Positions 37,413-49,201 of a stretch of DNA of 64,000 nucleotides are shown piece after piece. Source of the DNA: Carallia brachiata (taxonomy: Eukaryota; Streptophyta; Magnoliopsida; Malpighiales; Rhizophoraceae); the NCBI GenBank assembly GCA_021464245.1, contig JADCRB010000043.1:2429480-2493479 (forward strand), written 5' to 3'. The first letter of the stretch is position 1, and each line of letters begins with the position of its first letter. The notes beneath the pieces were generated by a model, which had not been told where the DNA came from, ran no database searches, and saw only the letters and a program-made list of their open reading frames with translations. A program made the translations under genes and the position numbers.

Positions 37413-38115
37413 ATTAGTTCCCATGTTTCTTCTTTCTGTTTGTCACTAATTTGCAAGTTCTTGTTATAATTTCAACTGTCTTTTTTCTGTCTAAACCGAA
37501 ATATGCGTTATTTCTTATTAGAGACCCAGATGATGAATTCTCCATTTCCCTTTTATTCATTATAGCCAGGCAAAACCTTGCGACCGACACTTGAGTCACC
37601 AAAAATTCATCAAACCCCAGTTAAAGATTATAATATCCGTATATTGTTTGCAAGAAATATTTCATTTAGACCCATGAACAAAAACTTTGCACTCATTCAT
37701 TAACTGCATAAGATAGAACAAAACATTAGAATTTCCTAGTTTCAAGCGATGTTTATAATACAAAGTGATTAAAAGTTAAAAAAAAAAAAAAAAGTGACTT
37801 TGTACGAGATCAACAGCCGTTGATGGTACAACATGTAGAGAAGAAATTTATATATATAATTCATATTACTTTTGGTTAAATATAAATAGAATCTCGACTA
37901 AGAGATAAATTGCCGAAATTAAAATGTATAAAATTTAATGTCTAAATTAAAATTATAAAAAAATAAAATACAAAACAAGCAAATTATATGAGATTTAATG
38001 CATTTAACTCAAAAGAAAAATGAATATATATTGTCTTTTTTTTTTTAAGGTCAGCTGCCGTGGTGTTTGGGTGAGCTTCTTTAAAGAGTAAGGAAAAGAG
38101 GTTGTGAGCTATTAA

Positions 38116-38999
38116 GGGAGTATTTGATTTAACTTTTAAGAGATGTATTTACATTTCATTTTTAAAAGGTAAGATAAATGTTGTTTAGTTATTTTTTTTT
38201 TTTTTAACATTACTATTGCTGATATATCCCCCTAAATGCTGCTGATTGAAAAAGTAGTGTAAAATTACATTTTAATTTAATCAACAGTTGATAAATTATA
38301 TTATTACCAAATTACTCTTAACTTAGTTATGAAATGTGGAGCCAGTCTTCTATTTATGGGAAAACCTAAGGAAAAAAAGTAAAAAAAAAAAGTAAAAAAA
38401 GCATACTTATGGAAAAAAGCAGGTGCAATACCTGTGCCCAAAGGGGAAAACCTATGGGAAAAAAAGTGAAATTCTTATGCATATGGAGGGCCCACCATAA
38501 AATATAATATTTTTTAAATAAAAAAATTATTATTTCCTACTTTAAAAAGAGTTTTTAAGAATGCCTTTGACATGAACGTCATTTATCTGTTTCTTTCGTT
38601 TTAATATTGTGTGAATATTAATGTAAATATATAAAAGTAATATTATTTTTTTAAAACATAGTAATTAGTAATAAAAATAATAATTTTTAAATAAAATTTT
38701 TATATATTTATTATAATTGTAGTTATTCCTCAACACACCTAAATTTTTATTTATAAATACGTTACAAGATTAATTTATGTTAAGTAGAGTTAAAAAAATT
38801 ATCTTTCATAATAAAATAAAAATTAAATATCTAAAATAGTTTATTTATCATTTTAACAACAATCAACTAATATTAATTTAATCAAATACTCAATTTTATT
38901 TTATTTATTAGTAACAGCAATCAGTATCAATAATTAATAACAACAATTAACAATCAATAACAGTAATAACAACTACTAACAATAAAATTAAACAGACCC
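38116..38999. mobile_element. Harbinger-like MITE with TAA target duplication
   Basis: An 884-base element beginning GGGAGTATTTGATTTAAC. Its right end in reverse complement is GGGTCTGTTTAATTTTATTG. TAA lies immediately outside both ends (38,113-38,115 and 39,000-39,002). Non-coding. The interior near 38,340-38,480 is an extra A-rich stretch not seen in the relatives at 13.0 and 47.7 kb. Confidence 0.7.
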
Positions 39000-39509
39000 T
39001 AAATAAGAGTTTGAACCTCTATCTAACTATTATTCCAACCACTCAAGTTATTGTCTGGGCTCTCGAATATATGTTGTTTTGTTGGAGGCTTGTAACTTTC
39101 ATCGACATGGCTCGACTAATTCACAGCCAGGCTAAGATGTCACGCCTAGGCCCAAAATGGGGTTAGGCTGGATCAAAAATTAAATTTAAAAAAAAAAAAT
39201 AAATTTAAAAATAAAAAAAGAAAAGAAAAGAAGGTTCAGTTTCGGATTTGAATTTGAATCGACTATAGACCAAAAAAACATTTGAAACGACTCCAACGAT
39301 GCTTTACAACGTCCACAGAATCAAAACGGAATCGAATTTGAAATTTGAAATGAATTTGCAACGTTCATAAAATCTAAATTAAATCTAACTTGAAAGATTT
39401 TAAACGAACCCAATTAAGCCGTTTTAAACTCTAGACTTTCTAACCAAAGTCCACAGAAATTTGAAGGGGTCCACAAAAAATCAAATCGAACTTTTAAGTA
39501 TCCATAGCA

Positions 39510-39675
39510 AGTTGGTGTTTCTTGGAATTAATCCTATTCCAAGCTCTAGCAAGTTGCTCTGTCATGACTTCACCCTACCGAAGTTCCCGCAAAGCATCGG
39601 GTTGGGTTCCTTGAAATTAAGCCATTCCAAGTTGTCACTTGTCGTCCATCACAATTACTATATCCTATAAATTTA
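39510..39675 (-). pseudogene. Decayed UGT exon 2 fragment
   Basis: The plus-strand order CTGTCATGACT, CTACCGAAGTTCCCGC, GGGTTGGGTTCCTTG, AATTAAGCCATTCCA and TATATCCTATAAATTT matches the antisense of the UGT segment SIGYNLW...CLEWLDSK...VYVNFGS...LVEFG in paralogues (compare 8,590-8,722). It has many substitutions and no usable frame. It is an old relic of a ninth UGT copy, lying 1 kb downstream of the intact one. Confidence 0.75.
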
Positions 39676-40694
39676 TCTAAAGTGAAATGCGAGAAAAAAA
39701 TTAAAATATTTTATTTAAAGATAAATAAAAAATAGAAAAAAAAATATATATTGTAATATTAATTATACCCTTAAAAAGTAATATTAAAAAATTAAAATAA
39801 ACAATATAAAGGTAAATTAACAAAAAATATATATATATTAAAAAATTTAACGTGGGAGGTGGTTGGCTGTCTCCCATGATTAAGTTGGGGGGGGCTGGAG
39901 AAATATGAGAATGCTTGGACTTTACCTTTTTGTCTTATTCATTCCCTCTTCATCAGCCAAACAAGAGAAGCTTTAGCTTTCCATCTCCGTTCCTTCCCTC
40001 CTGCAGCAAATCCTCTCTCCCAAACAAAGTGTTAGTATCTGCCCTTTCAATCATTCATGAATTTGTTTGAGTAACTGCAATGGCCATCCAATACTTTCTA
40101 ATTTACTTATGTCTTCAGCAGTTTTATTATTTCATCCTCAAATGTATTATATACTATAGATTTTGGAATTTAGATATTTTTCGTAGCTCTGTGTAGACTA
40201 AGGAAAGAAATAATGGTTACATATCATTCTATCATTCTGTCTTTGTCTCTTTTTCTTTTCTTTTTTCTTTTTTTTTTTTTGAACAAGAGAGGCTGCAAAA
40301 TTAGGAATAGAGTCACTCTTTGTCTTTTATTAACAGGAAGTTTGCAGGCTTAAAATTAAACATCCTTTTCAACACAAGTCTAGGTAAATCTTGGCACAAA
40401 GATATATTATTTGATAGAACTTTATTACCGCGTACACAAAATTAGACTTGAGGATACTTGAATTGTATATTCTAGTCGGTTTTCAAATATTAATCGTTCA
40501 TTACATTTGGCCCACCATTCATTTAAAAACGTATCAATTGCAATTAATAATTAAAATTTAAAAACCAACTACAACTAATTAAAATTTTTTTGTCAAATCT
40601 TACGTCTAATCTTTATTACTTTGCAGTACATTGGGATTTCTCTCTGGTGTCTTATATTTTTTCCAAATTTGATTCCAACATCTGAATTTGTCTT

Positions 40695-42276
40695 TTATGA
40701 AAGGTCAATTCTCTTTGATAGAAGAACCTCACTTATCAGCTTGTCTAAATTTATCCATGACGAACCATTTGGACTTGCGGTGACCTCTTCTGCCAATTGC
40801 TTCCATTCTGTGGCCTTTTCCCTCAATATTTTACCCTTCTCTCCTGTCATCAATTCTTTAACAAGCATCTGCACCTCATCTCTCTTGACATTATTATTTA
40901 TCTCCATGCCAATTTCCCATTCTGTGCAGGTGTATCTGCAGTTTGTTGGCTGGTCCATGAGTAAAGGCCAACAGAGCATTGGAACTCCGGCAGACAAGCT
41001 CTCAATTGTTGACCCCCACCCACCGTGAGTTAGAAAGCCACCAATCGATGGGTGACTGAGCACTTCTTCTTGTGGACACCAACTTCGTATTAGGCCCCTT
41101 CCTTTAGTTTGCTCCGCAAATTCAGGTGGCAACCCTGCCGATTCACCTCTAACCAAATCTGGCCTAATTATCCAGAGGAAGGGATGTCCACTTTTAGCTA
41201 GCCCCATTCCGAATTCTACTAATTGTTGATATGTCAGGACTAATATGCTGCCAAAGTTCACGTAAACAACTGAATTGGGATCCTTGGAATCAAGCCATTC
41301 CAGACAATCAGATTCCTCTTTCCACAAGTTATATCCTATAGATTTCGTTTCTGCCTTTTCCTGGATTTGATTGAGCAGTAACTGTAATGGACCAACAGCA
41401 TAAACCCGAGAGTAGAGCGACGAAAGACCATTCAGAACATCCCTCTCCAAGGCATCAAAAGTATGAACAAGAATTGCAGTAGCCTTAACAGATTGCTCAG
41501 CACTTTCCATTATGAAGTTGAAAATAAAATTTTCTGGGTCTGTAGTACGAATAAAGCTTGGAAGATCCCTCAGCCGGACGCCTTTCATGCCTGGAATCCA
41601 GTCTACTATGTTCTCCAAATAGCCATTTGTCAGATAGCTTTCATCTGCAAAGACCAAAGACAAAAAAAAAAAAAAGGCTTGCTTATGTCTTGAATCGTCT
41701 TCTAATTCTCACAGTTAATCTAAAATCGATTAGAATTTAGAAAGTGATATAAGTACCTTTAAGTGGAATGAGACCTTTGTCCTTGAGCGGGCCGAATTGT
41801 TTAAACCCCATGACGCTACACGCAGAAAACGTAAAGAACAATAACAGGGGAACTCCAAGTTCTTCAGCAGCGGTGACGGTGAATGGAAAGAAACCGTCAG
41901 CGATAATTGAAGTTACCGGAGGGACATTTGAGGATGCAGTATGATTGAGTCTGGCAAGGAGTTGACGAAATGGAGCAAGAAAGTTCTTTGCAGCCGATTC
42001 ACAAAGAGCAGCAGTATCCTGGGAAGTATCAGGGTCTGAAGGAGGGAGGCCGTCGGGGATGGTCTCAAAGCAGAAAGCCGGAGTCCCGTCAAGGGAATTT
42101 GGGCCCCTTGACTTGAGAAAACGCTGGTGATTGAATTCAGTGTTGACAAAAGTGATGTGGAAACCTTTGAAGTAAAGAAGCTTGGCCAGTTGAAGCATCT
42201 GCTTAATGACGCTTTGATATGGAGATGGGAAGATTACGGCATGGGGCTTCTTGCTGGAAGCTTCCCTCGTCTCCAT
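40695..42276 (-). CDS. UGT85-like UDP-glycosyltransferase, intact reading frame, catalytic His missing
   Basis: Join of 41,757-42,276 and 40,695-41,644, with a 112-base intron (phase 1, donor GTACTT, acceptor TTTGCAG). It encodes 489 residues, normal for family 85, whose members glucosylate small acceptors such as cyanohydrins, terpenoids or iridoids from UDP-glucose in the cytosol. The N-terminal acceptor domain begins KKPHAVIFPSPYQSVIK. The catalytic His expected in QGH is Val23. The partner Asp of IIADG is Asp127. The PSPG donor box spans Trp362-Gln405 ([12 protein letters not shown] to LLMDQ) and ends in the Gln typical of glucose users. Its HCGWNS core reads H380-G-G-W-G-S385, so the phosphate-contacting Asn is Gly384. 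The ATG matches the start in all paralogues. A LINE end sits in the 5' leader. It may be inactive or have a changed mechanism, and the substrate cannot be told. Confidence 0.9.
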
Positions 42277-42354
42277 ACTGTTTTAAGTCTTTGTAATATC
42301 TCGCTGCGGAAGTCGGTTTAGCCCTACACTTTGCAAGCTGCTTCTTCTTTTCTT

Positions 42355-42652
42355 TTCTTTTTTTTTTTCTGTGAAAAGAGGGATAACATAACACCCATTA
42401 CATAGCTATCAGTCTGGGAAAAGATACACCCCCAAGATCAGCTAACAAAATTGGCATCAACCCAGTAGGGGCTTGATCCAAAAAATAAAGCCCAGAGTCG
42501 TTTGAAAGGGCAGCCCTCGCTAGTCAATCTGCAGTGTGGTTGCCCTCACGATAGACATGAACAAGGTCGACAGTCCAAGGCCGCTGAAAGAAGGCCTGAC
42601 ATTCAGCAATCAAGGCCACATGAGGATGGAGTGGTTGCACCCCCTTTGCGGA
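42355..42652 (-). mobile_element. 5'-truncated LINE in the leader of the intact UGT gene
   Basis: A 298-base insertion with a poly-T left edge, flanked by an exact 16-base repeat TGCTTCTTCTTTTCTT (42,339-42,354 and 42,653-42,668). The minus strand reads VHVYREGNHTAD, a stop, LARAALSNDSGLYFL and then LADLGGVSFPRL, the C-terminal RNase H domain of an L1-type element with its usual Trp codon changed to TGA. It lies in the same orientation as the UGT, between that gene's TATA box and its ATG. Confidence 0.9.
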
Positions 42653-42670
42653 TGCTTCTTCTTTTCTTAT

Positions 42671-42680
42671 TGTTTATAGA
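42671..42680 (-). promoter_or_regulatory. Probable TATA box of the intact UGT gene, displaced by the LINE
   Basis: The minus strand reads TCTATAAACA, identical to the element 80 bases upstream of the ATG at 59,305. Here it is about 395 bases from the ATG. Subtracting the LINE and one target copy (314 bases) restores about 80. Confidence 0.55.
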
Positions 42681-43902
42681 AACGGAAATGCGTCACTTTT
42701 TTCTTGGTCAATTGTGGCGAATGGATGTGCTGCAACAGGTTTTTGTCCTTTTTTTTTTTTTTTGGTTTAGACCGTTCAGTATGCAGCCTATTAAACTGAC
42801 TAATGTAGACCGACTCGAGTAGGATCCCAAAAGACGGTAAACGTCTTCCAACAGATATTTAACACAACTATATTCTCAATATTCAAAATTAAGACCTCTA
42901 ATTAAGTGAATTTAGATCTTTACTATCCGAACCTATTTCAATCCTTACTATCTGAACCTGTTGCTTTTTGTACTTTTTTTTCTTCGCTTAGGTAAAACGC
43001 ACTCCAACCTGTGTGGGCTCAACTTGTATAGAAGTCCAAAAAAAAAAGAAAAAAAAAAGGTGTTGGGTACATCGCTAGAAATATGATATTCAAACTGCAT
43101 GTCAGGGAGATTGAAAAGGTTCCCGCCAACGAAACGTGCAAAATGACTCCTTTAATAATAATGTGATTGGGTTTGTTAGAAAATATTAAAAAAATAATTA
43201 TGAGGAAAAAAATTATAAAAAAATAAAATTATTTGAATTAATAAAAAAATTGTGAGAAAGAAAATGAAATAAATAAATAAATAGTGATTTGTGTGATAAA
43301 AAATTCTGAGAAAAATATATTGTTTAAACTAATGAAAAAATTGTGATAAAGGAAATTATGAGAAAAATATATAATAGTCTATAAAAGAAAAGGTGATGAG
43401 AAAATGATATTGTTTGGATTGATAAAAAAATTGTGAAAAAAAGAATTATAAAAAAATAATAAAGTAATGATAACGTTTTTTTTTATTCTTTTTCTTTTCT
43501 TACATTTTCATATTAAACCAAACAAAGCGTAAATGTAAACACTACTATCTTGAATGTACAATAAAATGTTATGAAATTATTTAGAAGTTTGGTATGCATT
43601 TAAAACAGTCATGTATTCTTTTATTTTTTACGAGAATTAAGAATTCTCAAGAAAGAAAATATTTTTTTTAACAAAAATTATCTATGTCCCATATACCTTT
43701 TTCGAAATAAATATCGAGTGAACTGTATTTTTAACATAAAAGATAAGAAATGTCCTTCAAAAAACAAAAAGGTGAAGCAATGTAATCTTACATTTATTCA
43801 ATTAACGGTTCTGAATGGTGTATCCGCGTCATTACATGTTGAGTCCAAATCTGACTAGGGGATTAGGCTGTGCTTGCCAACTGATAGAGAGTAACTTGTG
43901 AC

Positions 43903-44392
43903 CAAGGTTGTCAGAACCGGATCGGTTATCGAATCGGAAATATTAGTGAGTCAAGGTTCAACCGGTTGAACTGGTCAAACCGGTGTTTGAACCGGTATTT
44001 AATAACATATATCTGTATAAAAGTAATTATAAAAATAATATTTATAAATAGTGATTAAATATTAATTTTTCTAATTTTAAGGATGAAATTGAAATTTTTA
44101 ATAGATTTAGGACTAAATTAAACTTTTAAATTAAAGTTAATACTTAAATTATAATTTAAATAATATTTAGGGTCAAATTGTAATTTATGATTTTTTTAAT
44201 TTTATTAGACCGGTCCGGTTTTCACCGGTTTTTACCGGTTCTTGACCGGTTTTTTTTTTGTTTTGACCGGTCTGAGTCACCCTTCGAAATTTACCAAAAT
44301 CGGCCCGGACTACCGGCCGATCCCCAGTTCAATCGGTCTGACCGGCCGGTCGGACCGACCGGTCCGATCCAGTCCAGTTCTAACAACAGTGA
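43903..44392. mobile_element. hAT-like element rich in ACCGG motifs
   Basis: About 490 bases starting CAAGGTTGTCAGAACCGG; the right end in reverse complement is CACTGTTGTTAGAACTGG. It is flanked by TTGTGAC on both sides (43,896-43,902 and 44,393-44,399). The corresponding sequence upstream of the 57.7-kb UGT copy (near 59,415, TTATGACTAGAGTACACAT) is uninterrupted and shows the empty site. No transposase. Confidence 0.8.
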
Positions 44393-44879
44393 TTGTGACT
44401 AGAGTACACATCAGATTAATCTGAGATTTCCGAAGTAGAAGGTTGCAAGAAAAACAAGTTCAGACGCTTCAATTATCGGTTTACATAGGTCTTAGGGATA
44501 TTATATTCTAATGTTTAGAGTTTAAATTCTACTTTATTGGTTGTGCGTTTTAATTTTAACAAGGGAAATTATAAAATTTATAATAAGGGAGAGTTATTTT
44601 ATTATATAGTTTATGACTTTATTTATATAGTTTATGACTTAATTGACCCTTTAACCAAATATTATTATTAATTTACCTAGGCAAATCTGAGAAAGGAAAT
44701 GGAATTGAAATAGTGGTACAAAAATTATAGTGATTCTTAATACGAAAAAACATGTAGACGGGTGGGAGATAGGAAGAGGGGACAGGTGAGATAACGACGT
44801 AGGTTTTACATGAGTCTTGAATTTTTTTCTTTTTTTTTAAGTTTATAATGTGCATATATCTAAAGTAAATATGTAAAAG

Positions 44880-45290
44880 GACAATAGAAATATGTATTTT
44901 TCTTGGTACATTGGCAAAAGCAAAAAAAGAAACAAAAGTAATCTCTCAAATAAGTAACCCCTAAGTTATCGCCATCAAGTAAAGAAAGTAAACCAATATC
45001 AAATATCCTCAAAACTGCAACCTGCTCCCATCTTAGCCAAAAAGTCCGCATAGAAATTTCCCTCACATAGGATATGCTAAAACCTAAAAATCTACTCTCC
45101 AATCCATATGGCTCCTGTGAACCCAACTCCAACACCACCATTCTAAACTCAAACTCCCAAGCTACTTCAAGCCCTTTTTGAATTCCCAACAACTGTGCAA
45201 CCATATTGGTCGCATTACCAGCTGAGGCATAAAACCACCCCACCACTTGCCATTCCCATCACGTAACGACCTGCCATAAAAAGCTATTAA
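44880..45290 (-). mobile_element. RNase H-like domain relic
   Basis: The minus strand reads GGFYASAGNATNMVAQLLG and GLEVAWEFEFRMVVLEL, later (another frame) GNFYADFLAKMGAG. These are the ordered blocks of a plant RNase H-like domain, with the final Asp kept and the middle Asp changed (VLELGSQ instead of VxxDS). Frameshifts and stops show it is dead. Confidence 0.65.
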
Positions 45291-45510
45291 AAAAAGTTAG
45301 TTACTTACTTGTACTATATGTGCGCATGCTAAGGTTTGTCAACTAAAACAAATAACAAGACTCCAATTTTGTGCGAGACTCACACCTGCTATATTAGTCC
45401 ATCTCTCTCACATGCCTATAGCTTGTGTCCATTTATCTTAACTCTTTTTAAAATCGTTTGAACAACACAATTTTATTTTATTTTATTTTTATTTCAATTA
45501 AATTTCACTT

Positions 45511-45579
<69 letters not shown>

Positions 45580-46809
45580 ACATAAGACATTGAGTCAATC
45601 CCCTTTAATTTCTTATGGAGAAGAAAAGGTGCGCTGAAATTTAGTATTTTGATGGATGTTTTAAATAAAATTAAAATTGATAATTTTTTAAAAAAATGAT
45701 AAATTTTGAAATAAAAATTAAAAATTATTATTTTTTCACTATAAAAATTATTAATTTTATTTTAAAATTATTAATTTAATTTTATTTAAAATATTAATTA
45801 AAATATTAAATTTTAATACATACATTGGTGCGTGTGGCCTCTGACATTTACCACGCCTGGCAGTTGACCAAATATTTAATGGCCAGACATCTTTCTGCAT
45901 TTTCCCCTTCCGAGTAGCTTTGTCCAGTTTCAAAGCGAATTGCCCGGAGGCGTCTAATTTTGCGGCGGGGTAGAGATGGGCTATATTTCAATTCTTGGAA
46001 CGAAAGTTTTTGGAATAAGTCATGCTGGGCATCCCTCAATCCCCTTGTTGGTACCCTTCTTTGTTAGTTGTGCATATATATATATATATATATATAAATT
46101 CTAGCATTTGCTTTTCCATAATTTTTTATGGAGATTAGCGACTGGTTTTGGAGCCATACTCTATGAAAAAAGTACAACTAAAGAGTAATTTAGTGTAATT
46201 TTATATATCAAATGTGAGAAAATAAAAATGAAATTTAAAATTAGGTAATATTATTTTACAATTTACAAGTATAGATTTTGCATATTATACATTAAAAAAA
46301 TAATTTTTTTAATTTTAAAATTTTTTTCTCAAAATAATATTTTTACATAAATTATTAACAAAATTATATTTTATTAGTAATAATTTGTATTTTCTCTCAT
46401 GCATATGATCGGATTGTGCGACTACAGAATGTGGGCTGGAACTGTTATCTTTTTTATGAAAATCCAACACGATCTTCTTGACAGCACTGCGTCACACTAA
46501 TACATTTTTTGTACCCAAAAAAAAAAAAACATGAAATAAAATAAAGGGAAAATATTGACGGCCACATTAGTGGACAAATAATTTCTAAACTCATAATTTA
46601 TACATTAAGAAACATAATTTGTGTAATTATAATAATAAAATTAATAAAAAATATTTTTATTTTTTATTTATATTTTTTAATAATAATTATACAAAGTACA
46701 CATTTTCTTATTTGATCAGATGAACACGTAATGAAACCACCCTAAAATAAACTTATCAGACACTTTGATTTTTCTTTTCCGAATTCCAACACGTCAGTTT
46801 GTTATAGAT
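45291..46809. other. Spacer with 5'-block remnant
   Basis: Contains a piece (about 45,835-45,900) of the repeated 5' block with TTAATGGCCAGACATC, the simple repeat at 45,515, and a second short (TA)n at about 46,074-46,096. No gene seen. Confidence 0.5.
45515..45579. repeat. (TA)n followed by T27 tract
   Basis: About 38 bases of TA dinucleotide directly followed by an uninterrupted run of about 27 T. Confidence 0.95.
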
Positions 46810-48710
46810 TTATACAACATCAAATCTCTTCGATGGAAGAACCCCGTACACAAGCTTGTCCAAATTTATGCAAGGCGAGCCACTTGGACCAGCAGTGGCT
46901 TCTTCTGCCAATTTTTTCCACTCCATCGCCCTTTCCCTTAATTTTTTGCCCCTCGGTCCTGACATCAACTCTCTAACGAGGTTCTCCACTTTATCTCTCT
47001 CGACGTTGTTGTCTACCTCCATGCCAATTCCCCATTCTGTACAAGTGTATCTGCAGTTTGTAAGCTGGTCTCCCAAGAAAGGCGAACAAAGCATTGGAAC
47101 CCCAGCGGACAAGCTCTCAATTGTTGACGCCCAGCCGCTGTGAGTTAGAAAGCCACCAATCGATGGACGATTGAGCACTTCTTCTTGAGGACACCAACTT
47201 CGAATTAGGCCCCTTCCTTTAGTTTGCTCTGCAAACTCAGGTGGCAATCCTAACTAATCACCCGTAACCAAACCCGGCCTAGTTATCCAGAGAAAAGGGT
47301 GCTCGCTGTTAGCTAGCCCCATTCCGAATTCTACTAATTGTTGATGTGTGAGAACTGCTATGCTACCAAAGTTCACGTAAATAACTGAGTTGGCTTCTTT
47401 GGAATCAAGCCATTCCGAGCAATCAGATTCCTCTTTCCACAAATTATATCCTATAGATTTCATCTGTGGGGTTTCTTGGATTTGATTGAGGAGTAACTGT
47501 AATGGACCAACAGCACAAACCCGAGAGTAGACCGACGAAAGACCGTCTAGAACATCCTTCTCCAGGGCGTCAAAAGTGTGAACAAGAATTGCAGTAGCCT
47601 TACCAGCTTGCTCAGCGCTTTCCATCGTGAAGTTGAAAACAGAATCTTCTGGGTCAGTAGTACGAATAAGAGTCTGTTATTGAATGTTACTGTTATTAAT
47701 TATTATTACTAATTACTGCTGCTGATTGCTGATTCATATTTATTGTTATTAATTGTTGATAAAATTAGCGAAATATTTGGTTAATTTTATATTTACTATT
47801 ACTGTTGAATAATAAAATGTCTAATTTATATATATAATTTGTATAAATATATTATACTAAAAATTTTATTTTTATATTTTATAATATTATATTTTAGAAT
47901 AATATTTTATAAATAATATTGAGAATTATTTTAATTAATTTTTAATTTTAAAAAAATATTAATTTTTATTAAATGATAAAATTATTATGTTTGAAATTTT
48001 TTTTATAAATATCAATATTAAAGAAAATTGAAGTGAAAAAAAATATTATTTAAGAATACTTGAAAAAAAATTATTGAAATTATATACATATTAATAAAAT
48101 AAATTAACATATTTAATTCATATGTCAAGTAAAAAAAATAATAATAAAATTATATAAATATTCTTTAATAGTAATTTAGTCCATATAAATTATTATTAAT
48201 ATTAAGAAATGAAAAGTAATCCAAAAAATAACAAAAAGTATGTCAAAACTACTTTTCAATCAACTGCACTTAGTAAGTCAAATAAAAAAATAAGTAGAAT
48301 TAAACAGTAATACTAAAAAATTTACCAAATAACTATCTTTTTATTTTTTAAAAATAAAATATTATACCTCTTCAAAAACTAACCCAAACACCCCCTAAAA
48401 CTTGGAAGATCCCTCGGCTGGATGCCTTTCACGCCTGGAGTCTACTATGTTCTCCAAATACTCATTTGTCAGATAGCTTTCGTCTGCAAAGACAAAAAGA
48501 ACTCCTAGTGGCTTGCTTATGTCTTGAATGTATGTTGATTCTCACAGTGAATTGAAACGCTGTTTGGAATTTGCAAAGTGATGATAAAACTATAAAAGAG
48601 AAAAATTGAGAGAAATTGAATCATTGTATGTATTGAACTGTGACGCTTTAATATGGATATGGGAAGATCACGGCATGGGGCTTCTTGTTGTAAGCCTCCC
48701 TCGTCGCCAT
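46810..48710 (-). pseudogene. UGT85-like pseudogene: MITE in exon 2, most of exon 1 deleted
   Basis: Start side: 48,710 gives MATREAYNKK, then PHAVIFPYPY and a TAA where Gln belongs. Similarity stops after about 23 codons, so most of exon 1 is deleted. The intron remnant and the front of exon 2 (about 48,403-48,487) follow, then a 726-base MITE within the RTTDPE region. The rest of exon 2 is 46,810-47,666. In the latter, an in-frame TAG replaces Ser after GLVTGD (near 47,252). The PSPG box is [12 protein letters not shown] to FLGDQ with HSGWAS, and a Cys-Ser change gives MLCSPF. It ends KRFDVV. Confidence 0.9.
47670..48395. mobile_element. Harbinger-like MITE inserted in UGT exon 2
   Basis: A 726-base element, left end GAGTCTGTTATTG, right end in reverse complement GGGGGTGTTTGGG. 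TAA lies immediately outside each end (47,667-47,669 and 48,396-48,398). The uninterrupted exon in the paralogue at 41,550 reads ACGAATAAAGCTTGG, giving the empty site. Same family as 13,040-13,762 and 38,116-38,999. Confidence 0.85.
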
Positions 48711-49201
48711 ATTCTTCTATCTCTGGCTAATTTCTCGCAGTGGATGTCAGTTTAGCCCTCTACTTGGCAAGCTGTTTCTTCTCTTCTTAGTGTTTATTAA
48801 AATGTGTGTTCTACTGGTCAGCTGTAGCCGATGTCGTCACATAATGCATTTTAAGGGCTCCATTACCTATATGAAAATTTTCATAGTGCAATTATACAAA
48901 TTTATTTATTGTACGATTATATTGATTACAAATACATTAAAAAATTATTATTTTTTACTGTACAATAAATTAATATAATTCTAAAAAGTTCTCTAATTCG
49001 TTGCATTACAAAAATTCTTCCAAACAATTTTTCTTCCAGATATATACATTTTCCCTCTTTATAATCGTCTGCAATAATGTGCAATCAGATTTTTAAGTCG
49101 GCAGGCCCCTCTGTGTTTCTTAACGTGAACGCACTGCAACTTGTCTTTTAATCTCAACTTGCATAAAGGTCCAAAAACTCGAAGGAATTGTTGAGTCGGA
49201 C

